64,000 bases of DNA, taken from positions 2,241,937 to 2,305,936 of the forward strand of contig NC_066856.1 in NCBI RefSeq assembly GCF_001640805.2, given 5' to 3'. This document shows positions 11,980 through 23,922 of the stretch, in pieces. The position numbers and the translations under genes are program-made. The first letter of the stretch is position 1, and each line of letters starts with the position of its first letter. The stretch comes from Lates calcarifer (taxonomy: Eukaryota; Chordata; Actinopteri; Centropomidae). Under the pieces are notes generated by a model. That model was not told where the DNA came from and did no database searches. It saw only the letters and a list, made by a program, of their open reading frames with translations.

Positions 11980-14059
11980 GACACAGGTAAGCTGTTTCAC
12001 TGTGTCCAGTCTTTGTGCTAGGCTACACAAACCAGCTTCTAGCTCCAGCTTCATATTTACTGAGTCTGAGTGGTATCCATCTTTTCATCTGATGCTCAGC
12101 AAGAAAGTCAAGATGCATATTTTCAAAATAAAGAAATCTTGCTTTAATCTCAACCAGAAGTAATGATTCCTATTCTAACCTTTCCCAAACTTGTTTTATG
12201 TCACCTAAGCTTTATCTAGTCCTGTTACTTTAGAATAAAGTGAAAATGGTATCTTTTTATCATGACATAATCCAGTTGAAGGAAACAAAATATGTATCCA
12301 GAGCAAGTAATCTGTGCTCTTGAATCCCATGATGCCACCATGCTCCCTTGTACAATTGAGCTAAATGTTATGATCTACACCTTTCAGACAAACTGGTATT
12401 TTTTTCTTCTTGAATCTCCCCCATCTTAAACCACCTAAAAGGAATGGACCAAATCCAGTCCTAAGGGCTTGAATCAAGTGCAATGGCAGGAGTATTCCTA
12501 AAACCTGACATTCATGACTTTTAACCCAAGAAAAAAACAGAAAATCCAGCAAAAGAAAACACACACACACACTAATAGAGGGAGAACATGCTAACTCAAG
12601 AACCTGGTACTTTTTGTACATTGTGACAGCATTGCTAATGGTGCTGCTCTTCAGAGTCATCAGCTCAGTAACTATAAGCACATCTGTTATATCTGCTGTA
12701 TCTGCTGTAGCTATTCAGTCCTCCAACAAGAGAGGACCAGTTAGGTAGATGAGATAAGGCTGAAAGGTTGAAATTTTCCTGCTGCAATTACCCTGGTCGT
12801 CTCAGTCACTCATCAACATTCCGTCTGCAGCACTTTGCTGAAGAGGTACTAATCAAACACAAAGCATATTGATTCCTCGCACAGAGTCGTGTGGTCCACA
12901 AATGCAGTCTGGAGTGAGAGAGTGTGGGGAGAGCTTTTCAAGTCCTCTTATGTGGTTTGTAAGTTCTGAATTTGCCCAAGATTAGCCTCCATAAAGAGGA
13001 TTACTACTTTTGTATGTATTTTCAACACTGGCGTAGTCATTTCAGGAATGTTCAGAGGGGCTTTCAGAGCATTGTGTTTACTCACCTGTCAGTCTGTTTT
13101 TCCTTTTCGTTCACTGATTGAAATAACTCACACCCATACATACACACACACGCCTTGCCCACGCTGAGCACGCACTGCAGCTGAGTCTGGTGGCATTGAC
13201 TGTGCAAATGGTGGTACATTAGCCCCAGTGTTATCTTCAGTGGGAACCTGTCTGTCTCAGGCCAGCTCAGAGCGGTTTACCTGAATGGCCTTTGTTTCCC
13301 AGTGACCCCCCTTAGAGGAGGTCGCAGCCTGAAGCCATTCCACCCTGGATCTGGCCCTCCTCAGGTTTCCCCCCTCTCAGAAAAATAGAAAAAAGAAGAG
13401 AGGGAGGGAAGAGAAGAGCGACAGAGATGTAAAAAGAGAGGTCAGAGGCTCAGGTGAGCTTAGCGTGTAGCCTGTCAATCAGACATCATACAGCATGGCT
13501 CACGGGAGGCTCACTTCAGTGCCCCCTCTCCTCAACCTCTGCTGCTCCATTCACCTTTATATGTCTTTCACAGCACATTAAAACATACTCCGATTCACCC
13601 AGAGTTCTACTTGCTCACATTTTCCTTATGCAATTCACAGATATTTTGACAGAGGGAATCTATTACAGTTTTAATGCCGGTGTTATTTTGTATCCAGGTT
13701 GAGTACGTGGCCTGAAACTAACCCTTAACACACATTTGAAGCGTTTTATTAGAATTTTTCCATATATTCTTAGTGCTATGTCAATATCAGAGTGTACCAT
13801 GTTGACTTTGGCAATAGCAGTGTATCAAATATAAGGCTCTACAGTAAATGACAGTCTTGGAAAACAGCACATTCAATACATTTCCTCTTAGTGGCAACAA
13901 ACTGTGCACATACAGTATAATCTTGCTAGGTTTTCTAGAAAATGATACAGATTAACAAAACACAAAAATTAGCTAAAACAGCAGGAAATGTTAAATAGTA
14001 GTTCACTCAACTTCATAATAAGTATAAGAGCTCAGTAAGAATGCAGTCAAACCCTCATG

Positions 14060-14345
14060 TTTATCCTCCCTGATTGCACAATTAGCTTAGCAGCCCACTA
14101 AGCACACTCACATTGTCTGGAGATGCCAATCTTAATGGTGTCATGGGCTGATAAAGACGTCCTCATTCCATATGAGGGGAGATAACATCACCGGCTGGAG
14201 AGTCGAAGCATTATTAGGCTGTTCCTCACCTGCCTGATGCAATCAGTGAAAATAAAACAAAGTGCCCTCAAAGGAGCTCAGTCCAGCCCGCTAACCTCAT
14301 TTCAGCAACACGATGATTTCAATTGATCCAATTATCGTTTGCTGG
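14060..14345. promoter_or_regulatory. Candidate conserved noncoding element
   Basis: Mixed-composition stretch with CACAATTAGCTTAG, CCATATGAGG, GCATTATTAGG and TTGATCCAATTATCG. No ORF or repeat explains it. Low-confidence enhancer candidate upstream of fzd8. Confidence 0.33.
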
Positions 14346-15620
14346 AGTAGAGACCCTTGTAATGGTAAAGGTAGACGAGAGTGTCAGGTCTGAGCTTTTA
14401 TCACACGGTGTTGTTGCACATTGCACTGTTAGATCTGGAGTGGATAGAAAGGACAACATTAATTGTTTGGGTGCATTTCCTGTGAGGGAAGGAAATCAAC
14501 CTGGCACTGCTATTGGTTACAGAAAAGGACAAATAGGATGAATTTGGTGATTTCTAAAGTTACATTTACATAAGATGCAGTCTGTCTTCTGAGTCTTCAG
14601 CTAAAACGTTCTTCCTCTAGCCTGGTTCCACAGCTCTGAATCACCATCCACATCTCTGATTTGTTCCACACTTCAAATACGTCTGGCCAATTGGAATCTA
14701 ATTGAAATGAATGAAGTGAAGCAAAACAGCATTTCATTCTGATTATCAGTCTGCCCTTGTCCTTCATCTCCCTGAAGACTACAGAAGTTAACTAACTACT
14801 TATATTTTCAACTGTGGGTTAGGCTTATGTTATTAAATGTGTCTGATAACCTTTACTTTGATATCTTCTACAGATTGTTACCTTTCAATTTGCCAGGGAG
14901 GATGACCACAGTAGCCCAGCGGGTTCATTCATTAGGTAAGACCTGACAGGCAAAAAACCTGTTGTTGTGTACAAACAATATAAGGCAACAATGTAGACAT
15001 TCAGGTGTAAATATGACCTCTAAACCTAATAGTCCTTGACATCTTTGTTACATTTCTTCACATGGTACAAAGTGTAGAAGAGATATTTGTGAACACATTC
15101 TTCCACTCTTTTCTCATTGATGCTGACTTCCCTTTTACAATGTAAGGCAATGCCTGGCCTTACATAGTGTCTGTGACACTGTATAAGTATGGTATGTAGG
15201 TAACAATGATACTCATTATCAATTCATATTAATAATTCAGCTGGAAACAATGGCTGTCAGTGCTTATATGAAGGGGGCAGCTGAAGCTTGTTGGGATTCA
15301 GAGGCGTTCCAGTCCGTGGAGAGATGGGGCGGTGGGAAACATGTAACAGATAAGGTCATCAGTGTCCCACTATCTGGCCTTGGGGAGCCTGAATGAACCC
15401 TCATACACACACACATGTATACAAACACCATTCTCCCTTCATTCCTCCAGATGTTTTCGGATAATTTTCTGTACGCCTGGAACTGTTTCCTTAATCAGGT
15501 CTGTCAGACAGTATTCTGTGTAAACCCAGTGTGAAGGCTAGATTAATACTGTAAATAATGCCTCTGTTTACATAAATAAACATGTCTTAATCGGACTGCT
15601 AATGAGCAGTACAGGATGCC

Positions 15621-15700
15621 CAGGGTAGCTCACTAGGGGCGTCGCACAGCCTCTGATGTGAACAGTAAGAGTGATGGGGGTTTGATTGGAGCCCGCCAAG
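15621..15700 (+). repeat. Possible tRNA-derived SINE fragment
   Basis: GGTAGCTCACTAGGGG resembles a pol III A box and GGGGTTTGATTGGAGCCCG about 50 bases later a B box. No clear full tRNA fold; probably a SINE head remnant. Confidence 0.35.
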
Positions 15701-16131
15701 AACTAGTCGCAAACTCCACAAGGTCGTTTGTGTTTTACACATCTGCTACCTCTCTGCTTCTCTGTCTCTCACCCCCTGGATATGGTTTCCCACTTCCCTA
15801 CCTTGTCGTTTTCTGCCTCTCACTCTCCCTCCTTCCTTCTGTCTGGCGGTCATCCTTGCCCTCGCCATCTGTTTCACAGTATGCCACACACAGAGATGCA
15901 GGGAGGGACATGGTGCTAAAGAGGAGAAGGGAAAACATGAAGGATATACTGTACATGCTTCCATAGATAGTTCTAGACTCTCTGGAGTCATGTTCTCAGG
16001 CTGCACAACTCACTGTGATATCTAACACAAACAGACTTCATAAAGACATCTAAATTTATCCGTAGCAAAGCTGTCTAATCCTTGACTATTTTAGACTATT
16101 TAGACTGACTTGCCATTAATTCTGAACAAAT

Positions 16132-16210
16132 TAAAGGAATAATTTGACAATTTGGGAAATCCTCATAATTTGATTTCTTGTTAAGCATTAGATGAGAAGA
16201 TTAATAAAAA
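16132..16210 (+). repeat. Dispersed fish repeat, family A, 5' fragment
   Basis: TAAAGGAATAATTTGACAAT then TTGGGAAAT and TTAGATGAGAAGATTAAT match the front of family A; the 3' part is missing. Confidence 0.5.
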
Positions 16211-16498
16211 GTCTTAAAGTAAAGGTAAGACTGATTTTAACCTATAAGCCAGCACCTGTCAACATCATTTGTCCACTGATCTTTTAATGTGGGCTATATC
16301 TGTGGCCATTCAGGAGTTAGGTCATGATAACTTTACACTCACCACCTTCATTGTATAAAATATTCTTCTTCCTTTACTGTGAACTGCTTAACATTGTTGC
16401 ATTCAGCTCCTCCCTGGGACAGGACTCCAGCAGGATTTATGGAGTTATGGAGGACAGACAGAGGTCCTGGCATCTATTTTGTTACTACATTATAGACA

Positions 16499-16503
<5 letters not shown>

Positions 16504-16538
<35 letters not shown>
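16504..16538. repeat. Poly-A run (35)
   Basis: Uninterrupted A run; not preceded by recognisable element sequence. Confidence 0.95.
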
Positions 16539-16539
<1 letters not shown>

Positions 16540-17499
16540 ACCCCCTACATTTATATCATAGCGTCACCAGCTCCTTGTGATTCAAAGATAGAGACGGCAC
16601 ACAGTATAACCCTAAAGCTTGCAGACTAGCTTTAACTTAACTCCCAACAAAAAACATCAGATGTCTGTGAGACCTGCAGATTATGAGTTCAGGAAAGCTG
16701 TACATACTAATGTTTCCATCACTGTATTTTAAAAGAGTGTTTCTGGGTGATCGAGTTCAGTAGACATCCCAGGAGTCCCAGCTGACACTGCAAGATCTAA
16801 ACAAGGGATTTTTAGCTTATAGCAGCTGACATGAAGAGACATTAATACCTTGAGAAGAGGTTAAAGGAGCACAGGTAGAGGTGGAATATGATGTATTCAA
16901 AGACAGCATGAATAGTAATGAGATGAGTTAATTAGCAGGACTCGCTTTCTCGTCCCTCCCTGTAGAAATGAATGCAGACACCTTGTGACCCCCGTGACCC
17001 CTCTGCAGTCCGGTCAGAATCAGCCCTGAAGCAACCAGGCCCTCCACAGTATCCCACCGCTGTGTATTCCCACAACGGTGAGCAGCAGAGCACAAAAATG
17101 AAATGACTGCCTTCAGGATCCAAAGACAAGTGTTCCACCCCATGTGTTGGAACCAGATGGCACGTCTACCTGTTAAGTGTCGTCCATGTGTTGTTCCAGG
17201 CATGCAAGCCTCATCTCCGGTTACGCGCAGGGGTTAAAAAAATCAGCTCTCACTATTATATGGGCTAGTGTGTGTATGTGTGTGTGTGTTTCCTGAGCAG
17301 GAGAAATCTCTCTGGGCTCATTTACCTTTCTGGACGGAGAGAACAAGTTGCATGCTGTTTTACAAGAGGGGAGATAAATCTGACAGGAGTGTCAAGTAGC
17401 AGGCGTCATAGCAGCCAAAAGCAGACCTCTGCTGGCTGGCCAGATTCTTGTGGCATCAGATGGCTGAAAACTCAAAACAATCAGATGATAACATGCGTG

Positions 17500-17537
17500 C
17501 ACACACACACACACACACCGCACACGCACACACACAC
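17500..17537. repeat. Imperfect CA microsatellite
   Basis: CA repeats broken by CCG and CG interruptions. Confidence 0.9.
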
Positions 17538-18311
17538 TCACTTGGCTCAGAGAGGGCAGCCAACAACAGTCAGTTCTTTGGCTGCAGGAGCTCAGATTCT
17601 CCTCATGGAAGAAATGTTGTTTTTTAATTAGTTGTGAAAGGGAAAAGTGAATCTGCTTTTCTCGGGACTTTAGGAATAACCCACCCTTCATATGTTTATG
17701 ATATTATGTAACAGATTCACATTGCTGCTTAGCACGTTTAAATTCACCCAAATGACAGAGAAACACCTAAATAAATTGCCCTGTTTTGGAAATAACATGC
17801 TAATAAATGTATCATGGTCCAAATAAGTGGTCAAATGATATAAATATTCATGGTTTGTAACTGATCTATAAAATGGAAATGATTGATTAATCCTTAATAA
17901 TGCCACTGGTTTCAACTTATAAACCTTTTATAATCAGCCATATTAGAAAATGGTCCAGAATTACATATAAACTTCAGCAGAAACATTTCTTTCCACAGAC
18001 TTTGCTGTGAGAAGTTCTCATTTGGATTATTTCTTCAGCAGAGGGTAGTTCCAGTTCAAGGTCTGTGATAACTCAAAACCTAGGCAAATGAATGCAGAAC
18101 TATATGTATGGTTAAGTACCACTAGAGGTAAATGGGAATATGTGGCTTTTTGTAATGTGGGTGAAATGATAATATTAATTGATAACAGGTCCGTTGAAGT
18201 TGCCAATGTCAAATCCTGACCTTGGGTAATGAAGATAGCTCTTGTTGTCATGTAAAGTTGACTAGTGCTGCTTCAAGACTTGATTCTCTGATTTATAGTT
18301 TTAGTCTACAT

Positions 18312-18315
<4 letters not shown>

Positions 18316-18354
<39 letters not shown>
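18316..18354. repeat. CA microsatellite
   Basis: Pure AC repeats, about 19 units. Confidence 0.95.
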
Positions 18355-18355
<1 letters not shown>

Positions 18356-18399
18356 GTCGCTCCTGGTCACTCAGAGAGGGACAGTGGCTGTAAGGAAGG

Positions 18400-19010
18400 A
18401 TTTACAGGGGCTGTCTGTCCGCTCAGCAGTAGGCTGATTGGAGGGGCCGGCTGTGTTTGTTAAGGTAATGGGCCCAAGGTGAGCTAATTCACAGGGTACA
18501 CGCTCCATGCTCTGTCACCTCAGGAGTATCCCAGTGGAAAGAGGAGTTGCTGGCGGGGGCTGGGGCTGGGGGTTTCAGCTCTCCCCACAATCCCCTCAGC
18601 CTTGCTCCGGCTCCTCCAGCTCCACCTGAAAGTGATTACCAGGCCAGCCGTGAGCAAACAAGCCCCATATGGAGTGTCTATAGTGGGGCTGAGGCTGGAG
18701 CCTGGGGAGCCCTCCTCCACCTCTTTGGAGAGAAGAGGCCTGAGCAAACACAGCTAATGAAGTCTTAACAAGCAGCCCTGGGTTAGCGTGAGCCCGCTAA
18801 ATGCCACCGAGGCTCTTGGAATTGTGTCCAGCAGATTGGCTAAATCTCCTCGAAGCTTTCCTTTACAAGATAAAGTTGCATTAGCATATCTCTGGCTCAC
18901 CATCTCAGAAGTAAGTCCAGGATCTGGCAAGCAGTCACACTTGATGGGCTTCCTTTCTACAGTGGGAGCACTTGATTCTGACAGACAGAATGGGACTTTA
19001 AGTTGAACAC
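18400..19010. promoter_or_regulatory. GC-richer noncoding patch, candidate regulatory element
   Basis: GC content is visibly above the flanks. It contains G-rich runs at 18554-18572 and the words GTTAAGGTAATGGGCC, AAGTGATTACC and GATAAAGTTGCATTAGC. No convincing ORF. About 3.2-3.8 kb upstream of fzd8. Confidence 0.28.
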
Positions 19011-20849
19011 ATTAACTTTGGATCTTGATGTGATTGTGGATTTTATTCATTGGTCACAGGGTGTTTCTCCAAGGCTTTGGTCTGGGGAGATATTTTCTCA
19101 CAGCGTGCAGTCCTGCATTGCAAACAGGAGATGAGTGGACTTCCTCAGTAAATCATTACCTCTGCACAGACATGCTGGCCTGTCTTGCCCTCGTCTATCC
19201 TCCCTCCGTTCCCTCTATCACTCTCCCACACTGTGACCAGCATCTTACCCTCACTCCCTTTTTATTATGTGTCCTTTTTCACACATCTCAAATACCAGAG
19301 TTTATTATTGAGAAAATATCACACCATCCATCGTGTGCACAAACACACACTCGCATACCTCCACAGCACAGGCTAGCCGAACCCTTGTTTCCTAATCAAA
19401 AGCAAACAGCCATTAACAGAGCTCCTTCCTTGTTATCTCTCTCTGGCGAGTCACTTAATCAATCTGTGCTCTCCTGATGCTCAGCTCACTCCGGGTTATT
19501 TCTTTCGTTCAGTGGGCCGGTAAAAAAAAAAAAAAAAAAAAAAAAGCTGCCTCACATGATAAAGACCTGGCTCCACTCCAATCACAATATCTCTAAACTT
19601 AAACTCCAACACCACCCTGGCCCCTGCACACAATGTTGCATTTTAGTTGGATGGGAAACTGGGAGGAAGATGCTTTTTTTAAACACTCTGCTTGCACTTT
19701 AAGACCACACATTGGCCTTGTAGCACCCAGACTCTGCAGGAACTGTGTGTGTAAGTGTGTGTGAGTGTGTGCACAGTAGAGGACAAAATGTCTATTCAAA
19801 AACACATCCCTCGTGTTGGTGAAATGGATATCGAGTTTCGAACAGATGTGCTGATCACATGTCCGGCCTTACTTACCTCGTTTCCCCAGAAGCTGCATTA
19901 ATTGAAATTCTTGAACAGTCTGTGATACAGACAATAATGATACTCATGACAATACAGCATCAATTACAAATCTTTTTTTTTTTTGTACTAGTAAACATCT
20001 TTTTGACATTAAAAATTATTATGTGCAGTACACCAGTGTGAAGCGTAGCGACTGAGGTAGAATAATGTTGAAAGATTTTAGTCTTTGCAGCAAAATCCAA
20101 TAGTGAGCTCTGCTTATGTAAGAAAGATCTTTGGGAATTTGTCTAACATATTTCAGAATGATACTAGACCAATATCCAGAACATTTACTAAAATAAGAGT
20201 AGCAATACCACATTACAAAAACACTCCATTATAAAATATTACTTAGTGGTAAAAGAAGGCAAATATCAGAATAAGGTACTTGCAAGTATGAAAAGTGGGA
20301 TGACGCTGAATTATGTTTTTATATACACTTTTATATATAACTGATTTTATTGTAATCTTGTGGCTGGTGGAGGTGAATTTACTCAATATACTTTTGGGTC
20401 ATTGAATTTGTCTCATTTTATAATCTCATCATATGTTTTTGCACATGAAAATGAATCTGTGATGTAACTATATCTGTCAGATAAACACAGTGGAGTATGA
20501 AGTGCAGTATTTCTCTCTGTAATGTAGCCTGGTGCGGGTAGAAGTACAAAGAACCAGAAAATGGTATTTAGTACTTAATTACTTTTCACCACTGCAAATA
20601 TCACTGCAATAGGCATAAATCCATAAATCAGGTCTGTATAAATGTACTGATGAGGGCACAGTCAATGTAAGCTCCTGAAGTCATACCGCACAGCTACTAT
20701 AGCATAGGGAATGTGAATAAATAGACACACTGTACAGCGAGCCTTTATAGAGACGTTCTGAGAACATTTAACTGACTACATCAGAGATAATAAAAATGCC
20801 GTTTAATACAATGAGATTACTGTCAAACCACTACAGAGATCCCCAGACA
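19011..20849. other. Noncoding DNA
   Basis: AT-rich, with an A24 run and an imperfect GT tract at 19744-19771. A 147-codon open frame at 19034-19477 (+) has no domain, signal or splice context and is treated as chance. Confidence 0.55.
19522..19545. repeat. Poly-A run (24)
   Basis: Uninterrupted A run. Confidence 0.95.
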
Positions 20850-21100
20850 GACTCTGTAAGCACGTTAACACTGATATAAGCGCTGTGCCACTGTCTCTGT
20901 GTGCTGTGCTCCGCTTGGTCTTTGCCTCGCGCAATTACGCCTCCCGCGGAGCTCTATGCAAGCGTTAAACGAAACATTAGCACCTCATTTAAAAAATAAA
21001 ACAGCTTTTCGCAAGGACAGACAGCTCCCTGGGTAGTCTTATCATGCGCAAATTAGCCAATTTACCAAACTGGCCTCTCTCTCACACACAGAAACAATCA
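20850..21100. promoter_or_regulatory. Proximal upstream candidate element of fzd8
   Basis: About 0.7-0.9 kb before the fzd8 start site. Complex sequence with CGCGCAATTACGCCTCCCGCG, AAACGAAACATTAGC and CATGCGCAAATTAGCC, unlike the low-complexity DNA around it. Candidate proximal control region. Confidence 0.3.
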
Positions 21101-21131
21101 TCTGGAGCTAGACGCATCCTCGCTCTGCCTG

Positions 21132-21149
21132 GTGTGTGTGTGTGTGTGT
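21132..21149. repeat. GT microsatellite, short
   Basis: About nine GT units, some 0.5 kb before the fzd8 promoter. Confidence 0.9.
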
Positions 21150-21661
21150 TACCATTGTTGTGAGACTATCAAAGAGTGTGTGTTAAAGGAAGTTACTAGA
21201 CAGTGAGCAGAAAGTTTAGCACTGAGGTAGATTATGAACACTGAGTAACTTAATGTTCCGTCTGGTGTATTTTATAAGCGTCTTTATAATTACTTCTATT
21301 ATTATGATTATGATGAAAAACGATAGAGGGAATTAATTACAGGGTCATTACAGTTTATTTAAAACCAGCCACTGCTCTGAGCTTGACATACATTTCTAAA
21401 GACACAGCCTGTAACCTGAACTTTTATGAAAATTGTGTCTTTTGTGAGAAAAATGCATGAAGGCGCTGATTTGGTTTCAGGATGTGGTTATTTGATCTGT
21501 GATAATCATCCGCTGAGGTGACCATGTGTCACCACTCTCTACATATCATCCCCATCACCGTCCTGTGTCCCCGGTGCCACAGACACTGGCTAAACTAATA
21601 TGATCACGAGCTGTGTAACAAAACATCTTTAGGTAAAAAACTTGATTGACGCATGGGAAGC

Positions 21662-21760
21662 ACCGCCCCCGCCGCTCTGTGATTGGAGCAGCGGCTCCGG
21701 AGGTGTAGCCAGTCACATTGTGGTATATATTGGCACCGCTTCGTCTCCAAGCTGATGATT
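21662..21760 (+). promoter_or_regulatory. fzd8: Probable fzd8 core promoter (GC box, inverted CCAAT, TATA)
   Basis: A GC-rich box (CCGCCCCCGCC, about 21662-21673) is followed by an inverted CCAAT box (GATTGG, 21681-21686) and a TATA-like TATATAT at 21724-21730. Spacing predicts transcription start near 21755, giving a leader of about 420 nt. The elements are seen directly; the start site is inferred. Confidence 0.6.
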
Positions 21761-22176
21761 TGTATGGGAACCAGGACTAAGGTGGGACGAGCCGACTGAA
21801 TGTAGTCGTTGTGTTTAGAAGAAAGAAAGAAGGCCCACATTTTTCCATTTGTAGCGATCGGACAGCAGCACTTTGGGTTTTTAGCAGCAGGCTGTCTGAG
21901 GATACTGAGAGCAGCCTCCAGAAGAAGGTGGATTCTTCTCTCAGCCATCTTGACTGCTGCTCGCCGCCCTGAAGGCTGTTTTCTCCTCTCCTCCTCCTCC
22001 TCAGCCGAAAGTAAACACGGCTTGCACATTGCTTGCAACTCCGTGCAAGATCCTGAGAGAAGCGAGATGGGCTCGCTGCGCAACATCTAATCGGACTGGA
22101 GCCAAAGGCAGACGGCTGAGAGGATTTATTGCTGTTTGTACCAGAGCAGAAGAGGGGGACGCGACGCGCCGGAGAG
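21755..22176 (+). other. fzd8: fzd8 5' leader with upstream ORFs
   Basis: Inferred 5' UTR between the TATA box and the fzd8 start. It contains three ATGs that do not enter the receptor: 21774-21809 (11 codons plus stop), 21800-21805 (a minimal ATG-TAG), and 22067-22090 (seven codons plus stop). The last is followed by about 86 nt without an ATG before the real start. Such leaders often lower translation; here that is inference. Confidence 0.5.
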
Positions 22177-23922
22177 ATGGACCTGTTTGGGATTTACCTG
22201 CTCCTCTCACTCGCTCTCCTGCCCCGATCCAGCTGCACCACGGCCAAGGAGATCACCTGCCAGGAGATAGCCGTGCCTCTGTGTAAGGGGATCGGTTACA
22301 ACTACACCTACATGCCCAACCAGTTTAACCACGACACGCAGGACGAGGCGGGACTGGAAGTCCACCAGTTCTGGCCTCTGGTCGAGATCCAGTGTTCACC
22401 GGACCTGAAGTTCTTCCTGTGCAGCATGTACACCCCGATCTGCTTGGAGGACTACAAAAAACCTCTCCCGCCGTGCCGGAGTGTGTGTGAGAGAGCCCGG
22501 GCCGGCTGTGCTCCTCTCATGAGGCAGTACGGCTTTCCCTGGCCGGACAGGATGAAGTGTGACCTGCTGCCGGTGCAGGGCAACCCCGACACTCTGTGTA
22601 TGGACTACAACCGAACCGACTCCACCACAGTCTCCCCCGTCCTCTCAAAACCCACCAACCACCCCGGCAAGGGTTACAGTCCACCTAAAAATAAGCCTGG
22701 CAGACCCGGCGCGCCTGGGAAATACAAGCCGCCTGCCGCACCGTGTGAGCCGGGGTGCAAGTGTTTGGAACCCATGGTGCCAGTGAACACGGACCGCCAC
22801 CCGCTTTACAACCGTGTCAAAACGGGACAGATCACCAACTGCGCCATGCCGTGCCACAACCCCTACTTTACGCACGACGAGAGAGCGTTCACCGCCTTTT
22901 GGATAGGACTTTGGTCCGTGTTGTGTTTCGTGTCAACTTTTGCCACCGTCGCCACTTTCCTCATCGACATGGAGCGCTTTAAGTACCCAGAGAGACCCAT
23001 CATCTTCCTCTCAGCGTGTTACATGTTCGTTTCAATCGGCTACATCGTCAGACTCATCGCAGGGCACGAGAAAGTAGCGTGTAACCGGGAGTTCGACGTG
23101 GAACACATCCACTATGAGACCACCGGCCCCGCACTCTGCACCGTGGTCTTTCTCCTCATTTATTTTTTCGGTATGGCCAGCTCCATCTGGTGGGTCATCC
23201 TGTCCCTGACCTGGTTTCTCGCGGCCGGGATGAAGTGGGGCAACGAGGCGATCGCCAGTTACTCCCAGTACTTCCACCTGGCCGCCTGGCTCATCCCCAG
23301 CATGAAGTCCATCGCCGTCCTGGCGCTGAGCTCAGTTGATGGGGACTCGGTGGCTGGCATCTGCTACGTGGGGAACCAGAACCTGGACAATCTGCGGGGC
23401 TTCGTTCTGGCCCCTTTGGTGATTTATTTATTCATAGGCACTATGTTCCTCCTGGCCGGATTTGTGTCCCTGTTCAGGATCCGCAGCGTCATTAAACAAG
23501 GCGGCACCAAAACTGACAAACTGGAGAAGCTGATGATTCGGATAGGCATCTTCACAGTGCTCTACACTGTGCCAGCAACTATTATAGTCGCCTGTTACTT
23601 TTACGAGCAGCACAACAGGCAGACCTGGGAGATCACACACAACTGCTCCAACTGTTTATTAGAGCGGGACCGCAGGAGTCCGGACTATGCAGTTTTTATG
23701 TTAAAGTACTTTATGTGCCTTCTGGTGGGCATCACGTCCGGAGTGTGGATCTGGTCTGGTAAAACTTTGGACTCTTGGAGGACTTTCTGCACCAGGTGCT
23801 GCTGGGGCAGTAAAGGCACCAGCGGCTCCATGTACAGCGACGTGAGCACCGGACTGACGTGGAGGTCAGGCACAGCCAGCTCCGTGTCGTGCCCCAAGCA
23901 GATGCCATTGTCCCAGGTTTGA
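22177..23922 (+). CDS. fzd8: Frizzled-8 Wnt receptor, single exon
   Basis: Seven-pass Wnt receptor of the FZD5/FZD8 subgroup, 581 aa, intronless as is usual for FZD8. A signal peptide covers about residues 1-20. The cysteine-rich Wnt-binding domain has its ten cysteines at 28, 36, 73, 82, 89, 100, 104, 111, 128 and 141, with N-glycosylation sites at N42 and N145. After a Pro/Gly/Lys-rich linker come seven membrane segments (about 238-263, 274-294, 317-343, 361-383, 407-433, 454-475, 503-527). The Dishevelled-binding KTxxxW motif is K529-W534 (KTLDSW). The tail ends in PKQMPLSQV, a PDZ ligand typical of FZD8 and unlike FZD5. The start is the first in-frame ATG, in good context (GAGAGATGG). The frame stays open upstream to 22129 but without an ATG. 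The fish protein lacks the Gly/Ala-rich insertions of human FZD8 (in the first extracellular loop and the tail), which explains its shorter length. Whether it is the fish a or b paralogue cannot be told. Confidence 0.97.
   Translation: MDLFGIYLLLSLALLPRSSCTTAKEITCQEIAVPLCKGIGYNYTYMPNQFNHDTQDEAGLEVHQFWPLVEIQCSPDLKFFLCSMYTPICLEDYKKPLPPCRSVCERARAGCAPLMRQYGFPWPDRMKCDLLPVQGNPDTLCMDYNRTDSTTVSPVLSKPTNHPGKGYSPPKNKPGRPGAPGKYKPPAAPCEPGCKCLEPMVPVNTDRHPLYNRVKTGQITNCAMPCHNPYFTHDERAFTAFWIGLWSVLCFVSTFATVATFLIDMERFKYPERPIIFLSACYMFVSIGYIVRLIAGHEKVACNREFDVEHIHYETTGPALCTVVFLLIYFFGMASSIWWVILSLTWFLAAGMKWGNEAIASYSQYFHLAAWLIPSMKSIAVLALSSVDGDSVAGICYVGNQNLDNLRGFVLAPLVIYLFIGTMFLLAGFVSLFRIRSVIKQGGTKTDKLEKLMIRIGIFTVLYTVPATIIVACYFYEQHNRQTWEITHNCSNCLLERDRRSPDYAVFMLKYFMCLLVGITSGVWIWSGKTLDSWRTFCTRCCWGSKGTSGSMYSDVSTGLTWRSGTASSVSCPKQMPLSQV

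Larger units (their letters stand above)
10516..14059. other. Noncoding DNA with dispersed repeats
   Basis: Repeat copies cluster at 11246-11978. A GA/G-rich stretch lies at about 10630-10850. Nothing gene-like otherwise. Confidence 0.6.
14346..18399. other. Noncoding DNA
   Basis: Holds a possible tRNA-derived SINE fragment (15621-15700), a repeat fragment (16132-16210), an A35 run and CA microsatellites. No gene seen. Confidence 0.6.

Noticed and set aside
19034..19477. 147-codon open frame on the + strand
   Set aside because: No recognisable domain, no initiation or splice context, and low-complexity composition; fits a chance ORF in pyrimidine-rich DNA.
21604..22086. 160-codon open frame antisense to the fzd8 leader
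   Set aside because: Overlaps the GC-rich fzd8 promoter and leader on the opposite strand, shows no domain, and is explained by composition.
22129..22176. Possible N-terminal extension of fzd8
   Set aside because: The frame is open but starts with CTG; the ATG at 22177 has good context and directly precedes a proper signal peptide.
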